DNA from: Bartonella senegalensis OS02
GTDB taxonomy: Bacteria; Pseudomonadota; Alphaproteobacteria; Rhizobiales; Rhizobiaceae
Assembly: GCF_000312545.1 (NCBI RefSeq)
Contig: NZ_HE997540.1
Location: 208,514 to 272,513, forward strand
Reading direction: 5' to 3'
DNA: 64,000 nucleotides
Part shown: one piece after another, positions 18,538-28,363 of the stretch
Position numbering within the stretch: the first letter of the stretch is position 1
How the letters are laid out: each line of letters starts with the position of its first letter
The notes under the pieces: model-generated
The model's input: the letters and a program-made list of their open reading frames with translations, nothing else
Databases searched by the model: none
Told to the model about the DNA's origin: nothing
Translations under genes and position numbers: made by a program

Positions 18538-19272
18538 CTAATCAGATGCAGCACGTAACTGAATAATCATAGCTTCAATACGTGATCTTCCTTTAAAATC
18601 CTCAGGCATTGTCTCAAGAAAATTTTGTAAAAACTGTACTGCCTGTACAGATTTCCCAGCTTGATGAAGCGCTTCAGCGAGTAATAAACGAGGATAAAAA
18701 TCATTTGGCGCTAAATCTGCTGCTTTTTGAAAAACATTTTGTGCTTCTTGCATAATTATTCCGCCTTCATAACCAATCAATGCCAATCCATATCCTAAAA
18801 GCCTTGGAGCCGTTTCTCCATTTAAGCGAAGTGCCTCTAAATAAATGTTTACAGCATCCTGAAAATAGCCCTCCTCGAGATATCCTACTGCTAATGCGTC
18901 TGCCAGCTTGCCATCATGGGGTAAACGGAGAAAAAGGACTTGTAGACGAACAAGCTGTTCGTGTTTATTCAAGGTCTTTGGATCTTTCTCCATAAGTTCG
19001 CTAAAAAAATAACTTTTAACCTCTGGATTGCCTGTAAAACCGTAAATGCTCCAAGTTATAAAAAGAACAAATAAAATACTCAAAATATTAAGAACATATC
19101 TCTTTTTATCATGTGTATAAGACCTGTTAAACCCAACCGAATATATATGGTTTCTCTCACTCTTAATATCTTGAGCTCTCAATTCTTTTTTTGTTTCATA
19201 GTGATTTAGCGAAAGAAAAAGTATACTTGCCAGAAAAGTGAGAAAAACTGCCGATAAGATTAGTAAGAGCAT
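18538..19272 (-). CDS. ccmI: Cytochrome c maturation protein CcmI (CycH), short form
   Basis: A 244-residue protein with two membrane helices (about residues 1-22 and 62-80) and a C-terminal run of TPR-like helices (EGYFQDAVNIYLEALRLNG, NVFQKAADLAPNDFYPRLLLAEAL). CcmI chaperones apocytochrome c to the CcmF/CcmH ligase. Rhizobial CycH proteins are usually much longer; here the loop between the helices is short and lacks the usual VYRDQL-EIDRD-like block, and the far C-terminal domain is missing. The frame shows no internal break, so it looks like a reduced rather than a broken gene. Confidence 0.82.
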   Translation of the reverse strand: MLLLILSAVFLTFLASILFLSLNHYETKKELRAQDIKSERNHIYSVGFNRSYTHDKKRYVLNILSILFVLFITWSIYGFTGNPEVKSYFFSELMEKDPKTLNKHEQLVRLQVLFLRLPHDGKLADALAVGYLEEGYFQDAVNIYLEALRLNGETAPRLLGYGLALIGYEGGIIMQEAQNVFQKAADLAPNDFYPRLLLAEALHQAGKSVQAVQFLQNFLETMPEDFKGRSRIEAMIIQLRAASD

Positions 19273-19567
19273 ATCATTTTGCTACCAATATAAAAATCAA
19301 AAAGTAGAACCAATTTATCTTCCTCCCTTCATTGATGAAAATACTGAGAGAAAAGCAATTTTCATCTGTAATATGGTAAAGTTTATCATCACTTTTTCCA
19401 ATACGCATAAAAGCAATAAAAATAAAATTTTATTTCTCAAATCTGATTACCAACAGATGTTAATCTTCAACATTCTGAAATGATTTCCTGTTTTGCGCAC
19501 TCCATGCAAAAATATTGCATCACTCTTATAAATTCTAATAAAGATGTTCTATAGAGAGAAATATCTA

Positions 19568-20980
19568 TTACCTTCTTGGTAATAAAACTTTTGCATATAA
19601 ACCTCCCAAATCAGAACGCGATAAGAAAAGGCGTCCGCCATATTCGCTAACCATATCAGAAACGATCGCTAATCCTAAACCTGTTCCCGGCTTACTTTTA
19701 TCAAATCGACGCCCCCTTTTTAAAGCTTCATCAGTTTGTTCTTCTGTTAAACCAGCACCATCATCTTCTACGAGAAGGCTAAAGAATTTTGCTTCTTCAA
19801 TATTTTTTTCTAAATGACAAGAGATCAGAACCTTTGTGCGTGACCATTGGGCAGCATTTTCAATTAAACTCCCTACAACTTCCTCTAAATCTTCCCTTTC
19901 ACCAGAAAAAATAATATCACTGACATCCATGACAAAACGAAACTGTTTCTCAGGATTAAGCTTTTCCATGACCTGTACCAAACGATTAACGACTTTGCGA
20001 ACAGACGTGTGATAAATCACACTATCGCGTTGTGCGGCAATGCGCGCACGTTGTGTATAATGATTTATTTGGTCCTGCATTACTTTAGTCTGCTCTTTCA
20101 ATAAAATCGCTTGTTCTCCATACATTTTATCAGCCTCATTCATAATAACTGATAAAGGAGTCTTCAAGGAATGCGCAAGATTACCAACCTGTGTACGACA
20201 CCGTTCAATAACACGTTGATTATTATGAATGAGAGCATTCATCTCTTGTGCTAGCGGCAAAACTTCGCTTACTAAATCTGTATTAACATAATTAACTCTC
20301 CCTTCGCGAATATCATTCAACGCTTGTCGAATAAGCTTCAACGGTTGAAAACTAAAGAGAATAAGAGCAATGTTTACAAGAACACTGCCTATACCAAAAC
20401 TCCAAAGAAAAATTTGTAAAGTCCTTTTAAATTCATGCACTTGTGCATGTGCCTCATCAATATTCCCAATGAGACGAAAACGTGCAATATGGTCCTGATT
20501 ATCAAGAACAACATCGCTCTCAATCACTTGTAAATTCTGATCATTGATCCCTTTTATTTGATAAGAACGAAAAAATTTATTGTTAAAAAGTCTATCAGCA
20601 TCACTGGGGGAAAGTATTTGCCTGCTTCCCAATGATGGAGATGTCAATCTTCCTTTTAGGTTAGGTGATACAGCAACAACTTCCCAATACCAACCCGATG
20701 TTGGGTCTGCATAACGAATATCGTTAATCCCTAAATTTCCTTTTAATTCACCCTCAGGTGACACAGTCACCATCGCAATAAGGCTGTAAAGATGAGCAGA
20801 AAGAATACGCTCTAAGTTTTGTTCACTTGAACGCTGATAAAATAAAATACTGACTGCAGAAATCAATGAAAGCGAAATAACAACCCATAATGTTGACAAG
20901 ATCATAACGCGTAAACTGAGAGATCTACAGATGAGAAAAAATATCCCCTTAAGCCGCTCCTTGTTCTTTAGAACACTCAT
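19568..20980 (-). CDS. feuQ: Sensor histidine kinase, FeuQ-like
   Basis: A 470-residue kinase with membrane helices at about residues 24-48 and 188-210, a periplasmic domain between them, a HAMP region, the His motif LAHSLKTPLSVIMNEAD (His270) and the ATPase motifs EDDGAGL and GTGLGLAI. The HSLKTPL box is the PhoQ-like type. It overlaps the regulator stop by ATGA. Identification as FeuQ rests on the neighbourhood: in Rhizobium feuPQ adjoin cycHJKL, and a FeuN-like gene lies just upstream. Confidence 0.8.
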   Translation of the reverse strand: MSVLKNKERLKGIFFLICRSLSLRVMILSTLWVVISLSLISAVSILFYQRSSEQNLERILSAHLYSLIAMVTVSPEGELKGNLGINDIRYADPTSGWYWEVVAVSPNLKGRLTSPSLGSRQILSPSDADRLFNNKFFRSYQIKGINDQNLQVIESDVVLDNQDHIARFRLIGNIDEAHAQVHEFKRTLQIFLWSFGIGSVLVNIALILFSFQPLKLIRQALNDIREGRVNYVNTDLVSEVLPLAQEMNALIHNNQRVIERCRTQVGNLAHSLKTPLSVIMNEADKMYGEQAILLKEQTKVMQDQINHYTQRARIAAQRDSVIYHTSVRKVVNRLVQVMEKLNPEKQFRFVMDVSDIIFSGEREDLEEVVGSLIENAAQWSRTKVLISCHLEKNIEEAKFFSLLVEDDGAGLTEEQTDEALKRGRRFDKSKPGTGLGLAIVSDMVSEYGGRLFLSRSDLGGLYAKVLLPRR

Positions 20981-21645
20981 TGATCACCTGGCATTCTCAC
21001 TCGATAGCCCATTCCACGAACAGTCTCAATTAAATCCACCCCAAGTTTTTTACGCAAACGTCCTACAAAAACTTCAACTGTATTCGAATCTTTGTCAAAA
21101 TCTTGATCATAAAGATGTTCGGTAAGTTCCGTTCTTGAAACTATTCTATCGCAATGATGCATGAGATACGAAAGAAGTCTGAATTCATAGGATGTCAATT
21201 TAATCAATTGACCATCAACAAAAACGCGAGAAGTTTTTGTATCTAATAAAACTTTACCACAACATAAAGTGCTTGTTGCATGACCAGTAGAGCGACGAAT
21301 TAACGCTCGTAACCGTGCCATCAATTCCTCTAAATGAAAAGGCTTCACAACATAATCATCTGCACCTGCATCAATGCCAAGCACCTTATCAGACCAGCGA
21401 TCTCGAGCTGTGAGCATTAAAACAGGCATGAGATGACCTTCTTTGCGCCATCTTTCAACAACACAAATTCCATCTAGACGTGGCAAACCAATATCAAGTA
21501 TCACAGCATCGTAAGACTCTGTGCTACCTAAAAAATAAGCCTCTTCACCATTGAAGGCACTATCCGAAACATATCCCGCATTTCTTACGGCTTCCGCTAA
21601 TTGACGATTGAGGTTGCGATCATCTTCAACGATTAAAATACGCAT
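20977..21645 (-). CDS. feuP: OmpR/PhoP-type response regulator, FeuP-like
   Basis: A 222-residue regulator: acidic residues EDD at 7-9, phospho-acceptor Asp51 in VILDIGLP, then a winged helix ending ETVRGMGYRV. I use the ATG at 21645 (MRILIVEDD), preceded by GAGAG, rather than an in-frame TTG at 21660. In Rhizobium and Sinorhizobium FeuP affects iron uptake and cyclic glucan export genes. The gene lies about 20 bases after the FeuN-like gene and overlaps feuQ, so the three are probably one transcript. Confidence 0.85.
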   Translation of the reverse strand: MRILIVEDDRNLNRQLAEAVRNAGYVSDSAFNGEEAYFLGSTESYDAVILDIGLPRLDGICVVERWRKEGHLMPVLMLTARDRWSDKVLGIDAGADDYVVKPFHLEELMARLRALIRRSTGHATSTLCCGKVLLDTKTSRVFVDGQLIKLTSYEFRLLSYLMHHCDRIVSRTELTEHLYDQDFDKDSNTVEVFVGRLRKKLGVDLIETVRGMGYRVRMPGDQ

Positions 21646-21663
21646 CACACTCTCTGCCAAGAT

Positions 21664-21897
21664 CTAATCGGCGGGGACCAAAATTTCAACACGGCGCAGT
21701 TTTTTACCATCATGGGCAGGAACTACGACTACAACCACACACATATCTTTTCCATCCTGAAAAACTGGTGTGGAACGTACTAAAACAGCCGTCTTTTGAC
21801 TAGCAATCTCCTTACCAATTTTAGCACACTGAGCAGCTTGCATAGAATCTGTACCTAGAAAAACTGCTATTATTAGAAATAAAAAAACTCTCTTCAT
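21664..21897 (-). CDS. feuN: Small periplasmic FeuN-like modulator of FeuPQ
   Basis: A 77-residue protein: a signal peptide (MKRVFLFLIIAVFLG..., cleavage near SMQA-AQC), then a short mature domain with two cysteines and a beta-rich end (DMCVVVVVVPAHDGKK, finishing VEILVPAD). The frame is open upstream to 22101, but the signal peptide marks ATG 21897 (or the adjacent ATG 21900) as the start. Size, export signal and position directly before feuP match Sinorhizobium FeuN, a periplasmic protein that restrains FeuQ. Sequence identity with FeuN could not be tested. Confidence 0.6.
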   Translation of the reverse strand: MKRVFLFLIIAVFLGTDSMQAAQCAKIGKEIASQKTAVLVRSTPVFQDGKDMCVVVVVVPAHDGKKLRRVEILVPAD

Positions 21898-22268
21898 CAT
21901 AGATATTTTATAATCTATTTTAGGTGAATATAGAATGAACACTGTCTTTTTTGTCTCTCCAAAAATCACGCATGAGAAACATTCTCCATTCTGTATAACA
22001 GAATAAACGCTCAATTCTACCCCAAATTTTAACAATTTCAAAATAAAATCTGCTTGAAAGATTATACAATCATTGGAAAAGGCGTTTTTTAAACAAACCA
22101 TAAAAGATGAAGATTATAATTTATAGAAGATAAAATCCTTATCTCAAAGTAAACTCTTTCTTCAATTAAGATCTTTCTTTGTCAAAACTATAGCAAAAAA
22201 GTATTTTTACTCCATATAACCATTACAGAGTTGTTTGGTGGCATTACTTTTTCATAGGCTCTCTTTCA

Positions 22269-24419
22269 ATGTTTGACTTTTTTAAAAAAAAGAAAGCACA
22301 ACAGGATAGACCCTTTCACAGTCCTGCACTCATTGAACTAGATGCACTTCTCGACACAGCACTTTATCGCCTCCGCTCTGCTAATGGTTCCTTCTGGAAA
22401 GGAGCAAAAATCCTCTCACAATCTTTTCATATCCAAGGATGGAAACGATTGATAATCGAAATTCTCAATGAAATACTCACATTAGGATTGATCGGTTTTA
22501 CCCTTTTTACCATCGTTGGTATTTCTGTTTTCGAATTAACCAAAAAAGATTGGTATTCTCCTAAAAATTTTTCCATTCTTTTTCTAGATCGATATGGGAA
22601 TCCCATTGGTCATCGTGGTGCATTACCGGCTCTTTCTGTTCCCGTTGAAGAAATACCTGATTATGTTATTAAGGCAGTTCTTGCAACAGAAGACCGCCGT
22701 TTTTTCGATCACTGGGGGATTGATTTACAAGGACTGACGCGAGCCATTTCCCAAAACATGCAAGCTAAGAGTGTGGTTCAAGGTGGCTCAACCCTTACAC
22801 AACAATTGGCTAAAAATTTGTTCTTAACAAATGAGAGAACCATAACACGCAAAATCAAAGAAGCCTATCTTGCTCTTTGGCTAGAAGCAAATTTCAGCAA
22901 AAAACAGATTTTGCAACTTTATCTTGACCGTGCCTATATGGGAGGAAACAATTTTGGTATCGCAGCAGCTGCAAAATTTTATTTTGGAAAAAATATACGC
23001 AATATATCCCTTAGCGAATCTGCTATGTTAGCAGGACTCTTCAAGGCTCCAACCAAATATGCTCCTCATAGTCACCTCTTTGCTGCCCAAACACGTGCCA
23101 ATGTGGTACTGGCTAATCTTGTTAATAGCGGTTTTATGACTGAAAGCCAAATTATCAACGCTCATCGTCATCCTGCCAGAGCACTTCTAAAAATAAAAAA
23201 TACTCAACCTGATTATTTTCTTGATTGGGCATTCGACGAAGTCAAAAAAATGGCGGACCAATTTCCAAGTCATAGTTTAATCATTCAAACCACTCTCGAT
23301 CCGGATATTCAAAAAGCAGCAGAAGAATCAATCGCGTATCATTTACAGCAATATGGTCAACAATACCGTGTTACACAGGCTGCTACCGTCATACTCGACA
23401 ATAATGGCGCTGTATGTGCAATTGTTGGAGGAGTAGATTATAATAAAAGTCAATTTAACAGAGCAACACAAGGCGGCCGACAACCTGGTTCTTCATTCAA
23501 ACCTTATGTTTACGCAGCTGCAATGGAACAGGGTCTGTCTCCCTCAACAATCGTCTCAGATGCTCCTATCAATTGGGGAGGCTGGTCACCGAAAAATAAC
23601 TCAGGTCGTTATCTGGGTAAAATCGACTTGGCAACGGCTTTAGCTTTTTCCATCAATACCGTGCCTGTTTATCTTACCTATCAATATCTTAACCGCGATA
23701 CAAAACCGATCATAGATCTGATCAAAAATATGGGAATTCATGCACATATTTTAGCACATAAAACTATGATTTTAGGGACCTCCAATATGACCCCTATGGA
23801 TCAAGCAACCGGCTTTAATGTTTTTGCCAATGGGGGAATGGCTGGAAATCGCCATGGTTTTACGCAAATCAGGACAACAGATGGACATGTGCTGTGGGAC
23901 TTTGAGCATAACGGAAATAAACCACATCGAGTCCTCAGTAGCCAATCAGCAGCTTATATGAATCAAATGATGGTTGGTGTCACAACAAGAGGATCCGGTA
24001 AACGTGCTGCCCTCCCTATGACCCTTGTTGCTGGAAAAACTGGAACATCACAATCTTATCGTGATGCATGGTTTGTTGGCTTTACTGGAAATTATACTGG
24101 AGCTGTATGGATGGGTAATGATGATTTTTCACCAATGAATCGGGCTTTTGGCGGTGGTGTTCCTGCCATGATATGGCACACCATCATGCTTTCTGCACAC
24201 CAAAATATCATGCTCAAACAGCTTTATGGTGTTAAAGATTCTCTTCTCCCTTATCAACCACCAACACGTCCTTCCAATAATGATTCTGAACTTGCACTGC
24301 CAATATCCCATACACCCTCCTCTGAAACATTGAATATCATACGTCTGATTAACAATGATCTTAAAAAAATGTCTGTAACCTCTTTGAAAAAGGAAACTGT
24401 CGGAGCTTCAAAGCTTTGA
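22269..24419 (+). CDS. Penicillin-binding protein 1A family (bifunctional transglycosylase/transpeptidase)
   Basis: A 716-residue class A PBP with one membrane helix (about residues 74-95). The glycosyltransferase domain has TEDRRFFDHWG (catalytic Glu141) and GGSTLTQQLAKNL. The transpeptidase domain has SSFK with Ser408 and Lys411, the SIN triad, and KTGTS at 590-594. It polymerises and cross-links peptidoglycan. The ATG follows TAGGCTCTCTTTCA. Two small envelope genes follow closely, so an operon is likely. Confidence 0.93.
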   Translation: MFDFFKKKKAQQDRPFHSPALIELDALLDTALYRLRSANGSFWKGAKILSQSFHIQGWKRLIIEILNEILTLGLIGFTLFTIVGISVFELTKKDWYSPKNFSILFLDRYGNPIGHRGALPALSVPVEEIPDYVIKAVLATEDRRFFDHWGIDLQGLTRAISQNMQAKSVVQGGSTLTQQLAKNLFLTNERTITRKIKEAYLALWLEANFSKKQILQLYLDRAYMGGNNFGIAAAAKFYFGKNIRNISLSESAMLAGLFKAPTKYAPHSHLFAAQTRANVVLANLVNSGFMTESQIINAHRHPARALLKIKNTQPDYFLDWAFDEVKKMADQFPSHSLIIQTTLDPDIQKAAEESIAYHLQQYGQQYRVTQAATVILDNNGAVCAIVGGVDYNKSQFNRATQGGRQPGSSFKPYVYAAAMEQGLSPSTIVSDAPINWGGWSPKNNSGRYLGKIDLATALAFSINTVPVYLTYQYLNRDTKPIIDLIKNMGIHAHILAHKTMILGTSNMTPMDQATGFNVFANGGMAGNRHGFTQIRTTDGHVLWDFEHNGNKPHRVLSSQSAAYMNQMMVGVTTRGSGKRAALPMTLVAGKTGTSQSYRDAWFVGFTGNYTGAVWMGNDDFSPMNRAFGGGVPAMIWHTIMLSAHQNIMLKQLYGVKDSLLPYQPPTRPSNNDSELALPISHTPSSETLNIIRLINNDLKKMSVTSLKKETVGASKL

Positions 24420-24436
24420 CTTCTGGAGTTTCTATC

Positions 24437-25033
24437 ATGTTTGTTAAGATCATTATTCCCTTTTTCATTTGTGCTTTTTCCATTTTATGTGGAACACTGA
24501 GTGTCGATTATGTCCTCAATTCCTTTAATCATTTTGGACGCTTTACAATTGGAGAATGGAATGCTTACCCTGAAGTGGGAACATCCAACACTGATCCGTA
24601 CACGCGCGCCCGCACTGCCAAACAAAGTGATATTTCAATTGGGAACACAGAAGGACTTACTTTTCAAATTTGGACAGATAACCACAGGCGTCCACTCCAA
24701 CCCAATTGCCATTACTTACTTAAAGGTTACATCCCTGAAGCCCGCCTCTTTACACTTTATACAGCTGACAGATCACTCAAACCATACACTTCATCCAAGG
24801 AAATACCTTTCGAACTTTACACCAATAATATTACCTATGAAAGTGATGGTTCATTACGTATCAATATCTCACCAACACCGCAAACTGGCAATTGGCTTGC
24901 AACGGTTAGTCAAAAAGAATTCGGACTTATTCTTACTCTATACGATACCCCAATTCTCTCTGCAACGGCATTGCAAAAGCTCACCATGCCATCTGTAGAA
25001 CAAATTCCATCAGGACAAATAAACTGTGATTAG
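24437..25033 (+). CDS. DUF1214-domain envelope protein
   Basis: About 198 residues with an N-terminal signal anchor (VKIIIPFFICAFSILCGTL) and a compact domain matching the C-terminal half of DUF1254/DUF1214 proteins (YLLKGYIPEARLFTLYTADR, then TGNWLATVSQKEFGLILTLYDTP). Start ATG 24437 is chosen because TGGAG lies 8 bases upstream; an earlier in-frame start overlaps the PBP stop. It overlaps the DUF1254 gene by 8 bases. In many rhizobia the same PBP-DUF1214-DUF1254 trio occurs. No activity is known to me. Confidence 0.8.
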   Translation: MFVKIIIPFFICAFSILCGTLSVDYVLNSFNHFGRFTIGEWNAYPEVGTSNTDPYTRARTAKQSDISIGNTEGLTFQIWTDNHRRPLQPNCHYLLKGYIPEARLFTLYTADRSLKPYTSSKEIPFELYTNNITYESDGSLRINISPTPQTGNWLATVSQKEFGLILTLYDTPILSATALQKLTMPSVEQIPSGQINCD

Positions 25034-25562
25034 ATTCTTTCACGCTGCACTTCTTGCAATCATTGGCGCTACCATTGTCCATATTTGCGTTCTCTTTCTG
25101 ATCCCCTATTGGGAAAAAAATAATATATGGACAGAACTTAAAAAATCAGGAAAACCTTATCAATTTGTTGACTTAGATAGGCATAACCCTCTTCAGCAGA
25201 CCACTGATCCGTTCTTTCTCCTTAAAGTCTGTAGATTTGATCTCGAAAATGGTCCTGTTCATTTAAAGGCTTTGAAAACAAATCAATTTTGGTCACTCGC
25301 AGCCTATACACAGAACGGAATTATTTTCTACAGCCTAAATGATCGAACGGCTCCTGATACTACACTTGATCTCATCATTGGAAAACCGATACAAATCATA
25401 GAGATCAAACAGTCAAAGCCTAAAAATAACGCTAATTCAGTTTTGGTCGCTAAAAATTTGAATAAAGGTTTTGTGATCTTACGCATCTTTTCCCCTTCTT
25501 TACTTGCAAAAAAGGAAAGCGAAGCCTTCTTTTCATCTGCAACCTGCAGAACTATTGAATGA
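25026..25562 (+). CDS. DUF1254-domain envelope protein
   Basis: A 178-residue protein beginning with GTG, with a signal anchor (about residues 5-28) and a DUF1254-type domain (DPFFLLKVCRFDLENGPV, then FWSLAAYTQNGIIFYSLNDR). It overlaps the DUF1214 gene by 8 bases, so the pair is translationally coupled and probably acts together in the envelope. These two half-size proteins correspond to the two parts of larger DUF1254-DUF1214 proteins. Function unknown. Confidence 0.8.
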   Translation: MIRFFHAALLAIIGATIVHICVLFLIPYWEKNNIWTELKKSGKPYQFVDLDRHNPLQQTTDPFFLLKVCRFDLENGPVHLKALKTNQFWSLAAYTQNGIIFYSLNDRTAPDTTLDLIIGKPIQIIEIKQSKPKNNANSVLVAKNLNKGFVILRIFSPSLLAKKESEAFFSSATCRTIE

Positions 25563-26203
25563 ATAAAATCACACCGCCTTATCACTGTACAAAAATTCAC
25601 TCTCTATACAATTGAACGAAAGCAATACCAAATATTCAGTTTCAAACGCAATCCGCTAAACATTAGAATTTGAATTGCAATTCTTATTCCAATTTTTAAA
25701 TACCTGAATTTTTTCTTGGAATAAAAATCATCTAAACTGATTAATGCAATACTCTTTTGTTGAGACAATAATCTACTATACAACTTCGCAGAACAAATGA
25801 ACATATTGATGGTAAAAGTGGAAATACAACGGGGCTTTTATTGCACTGAAAGCATATCATGTTCGATATGCAAAACCTCTCTTCAACCAGAAGAAAATAA
25901 ATGAGAATAAAGTACTTTTTTGGCAAGCGCACTCATCACAAAGCTTGTCTTTTGAATTGACTTTCACGTTGTGACAATCCGCCCCGATAAAGTTTAAACC
26001 ATTATATTGTTAAATCCATTGGGGGAGATAATAATTATCCAACCCAATTAGCGAAAAAGACTACAGAAGTTGATGGAGTATAAAGCATCCTTGATCTTAA
26101 AAGTAGGTGCTTTACTTTTGTTCTATAACGAGAAGCGTTCTATAAGATATGAAATCTCAGGAAAATTTCGCTTCTGTTCCATGATCGAGGGGAAGAAAGC
26201 TTC
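25563..26203. other. Intergenic spacer before the DUF1499 gene
   Basis: No supported gene. A small hairpin (AAAAGTA...TACTTTT, 26099-26119) follows the closely spaced complementary stretches TAAAGCA and TGCTTTA, which could form an alternative stem, so a leader or terminator is possible. Frames on the minus strand here have no recognisable content. Confidence 0.4.
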
Positions 26204-26988
26204 ATGAAAAAGATATATGTTCGGTTAGTCTCAAGAGCAGCGGTATGGTCACCCCGTTTTGGCGTGCTGGCTTTCTCTATTTTGTTTTTTCAATCCTTTT
26301 ACAGCGTTTTTCCATAATTGGCGTCGTTGATTTCATAATTTTAATCGTCATCTCTGCTTGCTGTGTTGTCGTATCCCTTTTTCTTGCACTCAAAGCACTA
26401 TACAGTCTGTGGGTATACGGTGCTCTGGGGGGAATGAATGCTTTAAAAGGTATCATTTATTCGTTGATCACTGCTACGCCATTGGTATTATTTTTTGGAT
26501 TTTGGTTTTCTTTGCCTGCTCTTCACGATGTTTCTACCGATACACAAAGACCGCCAGCTTTTTTTCGCACAGCACGTCCTAGTGATGCGTTGCCACTTAA
26601 AAGTGTTTTGATAGAACAAGCGGCATTACAAATGTCACAATGGCCCGAAATGTCGGGACGTCGTTATGATGGCTCACCTGATCGCATTCGCGATTCTGTT
26701 CTTAATGTTTTAGCTGCTTATGATTGGCCTATCATTGCTCAACAAGAGTTTAAAGATGAAGAACATGAGATTTATATTGAAACGATAGCAAAAACTTTTT
26801 ACCTTGGCTTTATTTCGGATATTGTAATTCGTTTAACCGATGAAGGCGATACAACTTTTGTTGATATGCGTTCTGCTTCACGTTATTTGCCAAGGGATTT
26901 AGGGGCGAACGCTGCTTTTATTATCGATTTTATGGATGCACTTGATACAGAAATAGCATCACTTCCTCTTTCTCAAGATGATGAGTAA
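26204..26988 (+). CDS. DUF1499 membrane protein with an N-terminal frameshift
   Basis: The 247-codon frame 26245-26988 encodes membrane helices and a C-terminal DUF1499 domain (RRYDGSPDRIRDSVLNVLAA, VDMRSASRYLPRDLGANA). The normal family N-terminus RLVSRAAVWSPRFGVLAFSI lies in a different frame starting at ATG 26204, which has a good ribosome binding site (GGGGAAG). The frames join at a T6 tract (26285-26290); one extra T would restore a continuous protein. As written, only an internal ATG at 26245 without a clear ribosome binding site could start the intact part. Function of the family is unknown. Confidence 0.75.
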
Positions 26989-28288
26989 AAATTTAAAAGT
27001 CTTGTATGCTCTATTGGATAACACTGCTTATTGTTAAAATAAATTTTTCGATGTATAAAAACGAACAAATAGCTTATCAATTCCTATAACATATTAGCAC
27101 TTCTTGACCGCATCTCCAAAAGACTTATAAAAGCTGCTCAGAACATAAATTGTGGTTAAAATCCTCGAATTCGAATTCTTAATTTTAAAATCATAGTGCA
27201 TTGATCTTCATTATATTGTGAAAAATCTCATAACAATATTAAAGAATTGGTACAATAAGCTAAAAAATACTCTTTACAGGCTTATTTTTCTCAAGAAGAT
27301 AATTAAATTCATCAATACATTAAATATTTTGATTAAAAATACAATGTAATTTAATATAATTAAATAAAAAATTAAATTTAAAGAACATATTTTATAAAAA
27401 TATAAAAAATTAAATTAATAAATATTATAGCAATTAAAAAATATTATTTTTTGAATATTTTGTTAATAACTCTCTGTAAATTAGAGTTAATATCATTAAA
27501 TTTATTTATAATGAGCGTAATAATTCTAAGCTTTATTTAAAAAATCTTAAAGCTCCCCCCTACTCTAGCGCTAAGTTTATAGACTGATATTTTATCCAAT
27601 ATGATGTCTCCTACTCTGCCCCATCTCTAATTCATACGTCTTGCAATCTACCAGAAATAGCTCTTCTAATTCTTCCTGCGATTTTTCCTCCAATGTTGTA
27701 TCAACTTATAGCATGAGCATAATCTTTAATATCGCACACTGCTGATCAAATTGTTTAAACGATGTGAATCACTCTATAAGCGTACCCATTTTAATTCTCT
27801 TTTGATATTAAAAACCTAATTATAAAAATAAAATTTAAATAGATATTATGTAAATTAGATAAATTTTAAATATAATTCATAAATAATAAAATAAATTATT
27901 TTTACATTTTCATTATGAATCTTTATATTTTAAATTAAATGATAATTTTTATAATTTGTTTTCAAATAATTTGATTGTTTTTATAAAAAATATAAAGAGT
28001 ATTTTTATAATTTTATTAAAATTAGTTTTATAGTTATTTTTTTGTGAACATATACTGCACGATGCTACACTTTTATTACTGATCGTACCTTCTTTTTTAT
28101 TACACACAAAATCTTTTGTCGTCCTTATGGTAACTATCAAGCTGCTTTTCTCAGCGGATAGAAACATCTGACTATAAAAGTAATAAAAAAACTTCAAAAA
28201 GGTTCGGGATAGACAGAAAATAACTTAAAAGAATCAACGGAAATAAAATTCCCGCACTTTCTGATAACTCATTGATTTTATTAAAGTA
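26989..28288. other. Very AT-rich gene-poor spacer
   Basis: About 1.3 kb of extremely AT-rich sequence. A less AT-rich patch at about 27545-27790 gives short protein-like stretches on the minus strand in two frames broken by stops, which may be a decayed gene. A TTG-started 82-codon frame at 27949-28197 (minus) has no recognisable domain. Confidence 0.5.
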
Positions 28289-28363
28289 TGGCTGGGGTAC
28301 CTGGATTCGAACCAGGGAATGCCGGTACCAAAAACCGGTGCCTTACCGCTTGGCTATACCCCA
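28289..28363 (-). tRNA. tRNA-Gln (anticodon TTG)
   Basis: Read on the minus strand, a full cloverleaf: acceptor TGGGGTA paired with TACCCCA, D-arm GCC...GGC, anticodon stem CCGGT/ACCGG with loop TTTTGGT (anticodon TTG, reading CAA), T-arm CCTGG-TTCGAAT-CCAGG and an encoded CCA end. Confidence 0.97.

Noticed and set aside
27300-27500. Repeat or CRISPR-like array in the AT-rich desert
   Set aside because: Only low-complexity A/T runs; no constant repeat and spacer spacing and no cas genes.
27949-28197. 82-codon frame on the minus strand
   Set aside because: Starts only with TTG, has no ribosome binding site and no recognisable content; lies in very AT-rich sequence.
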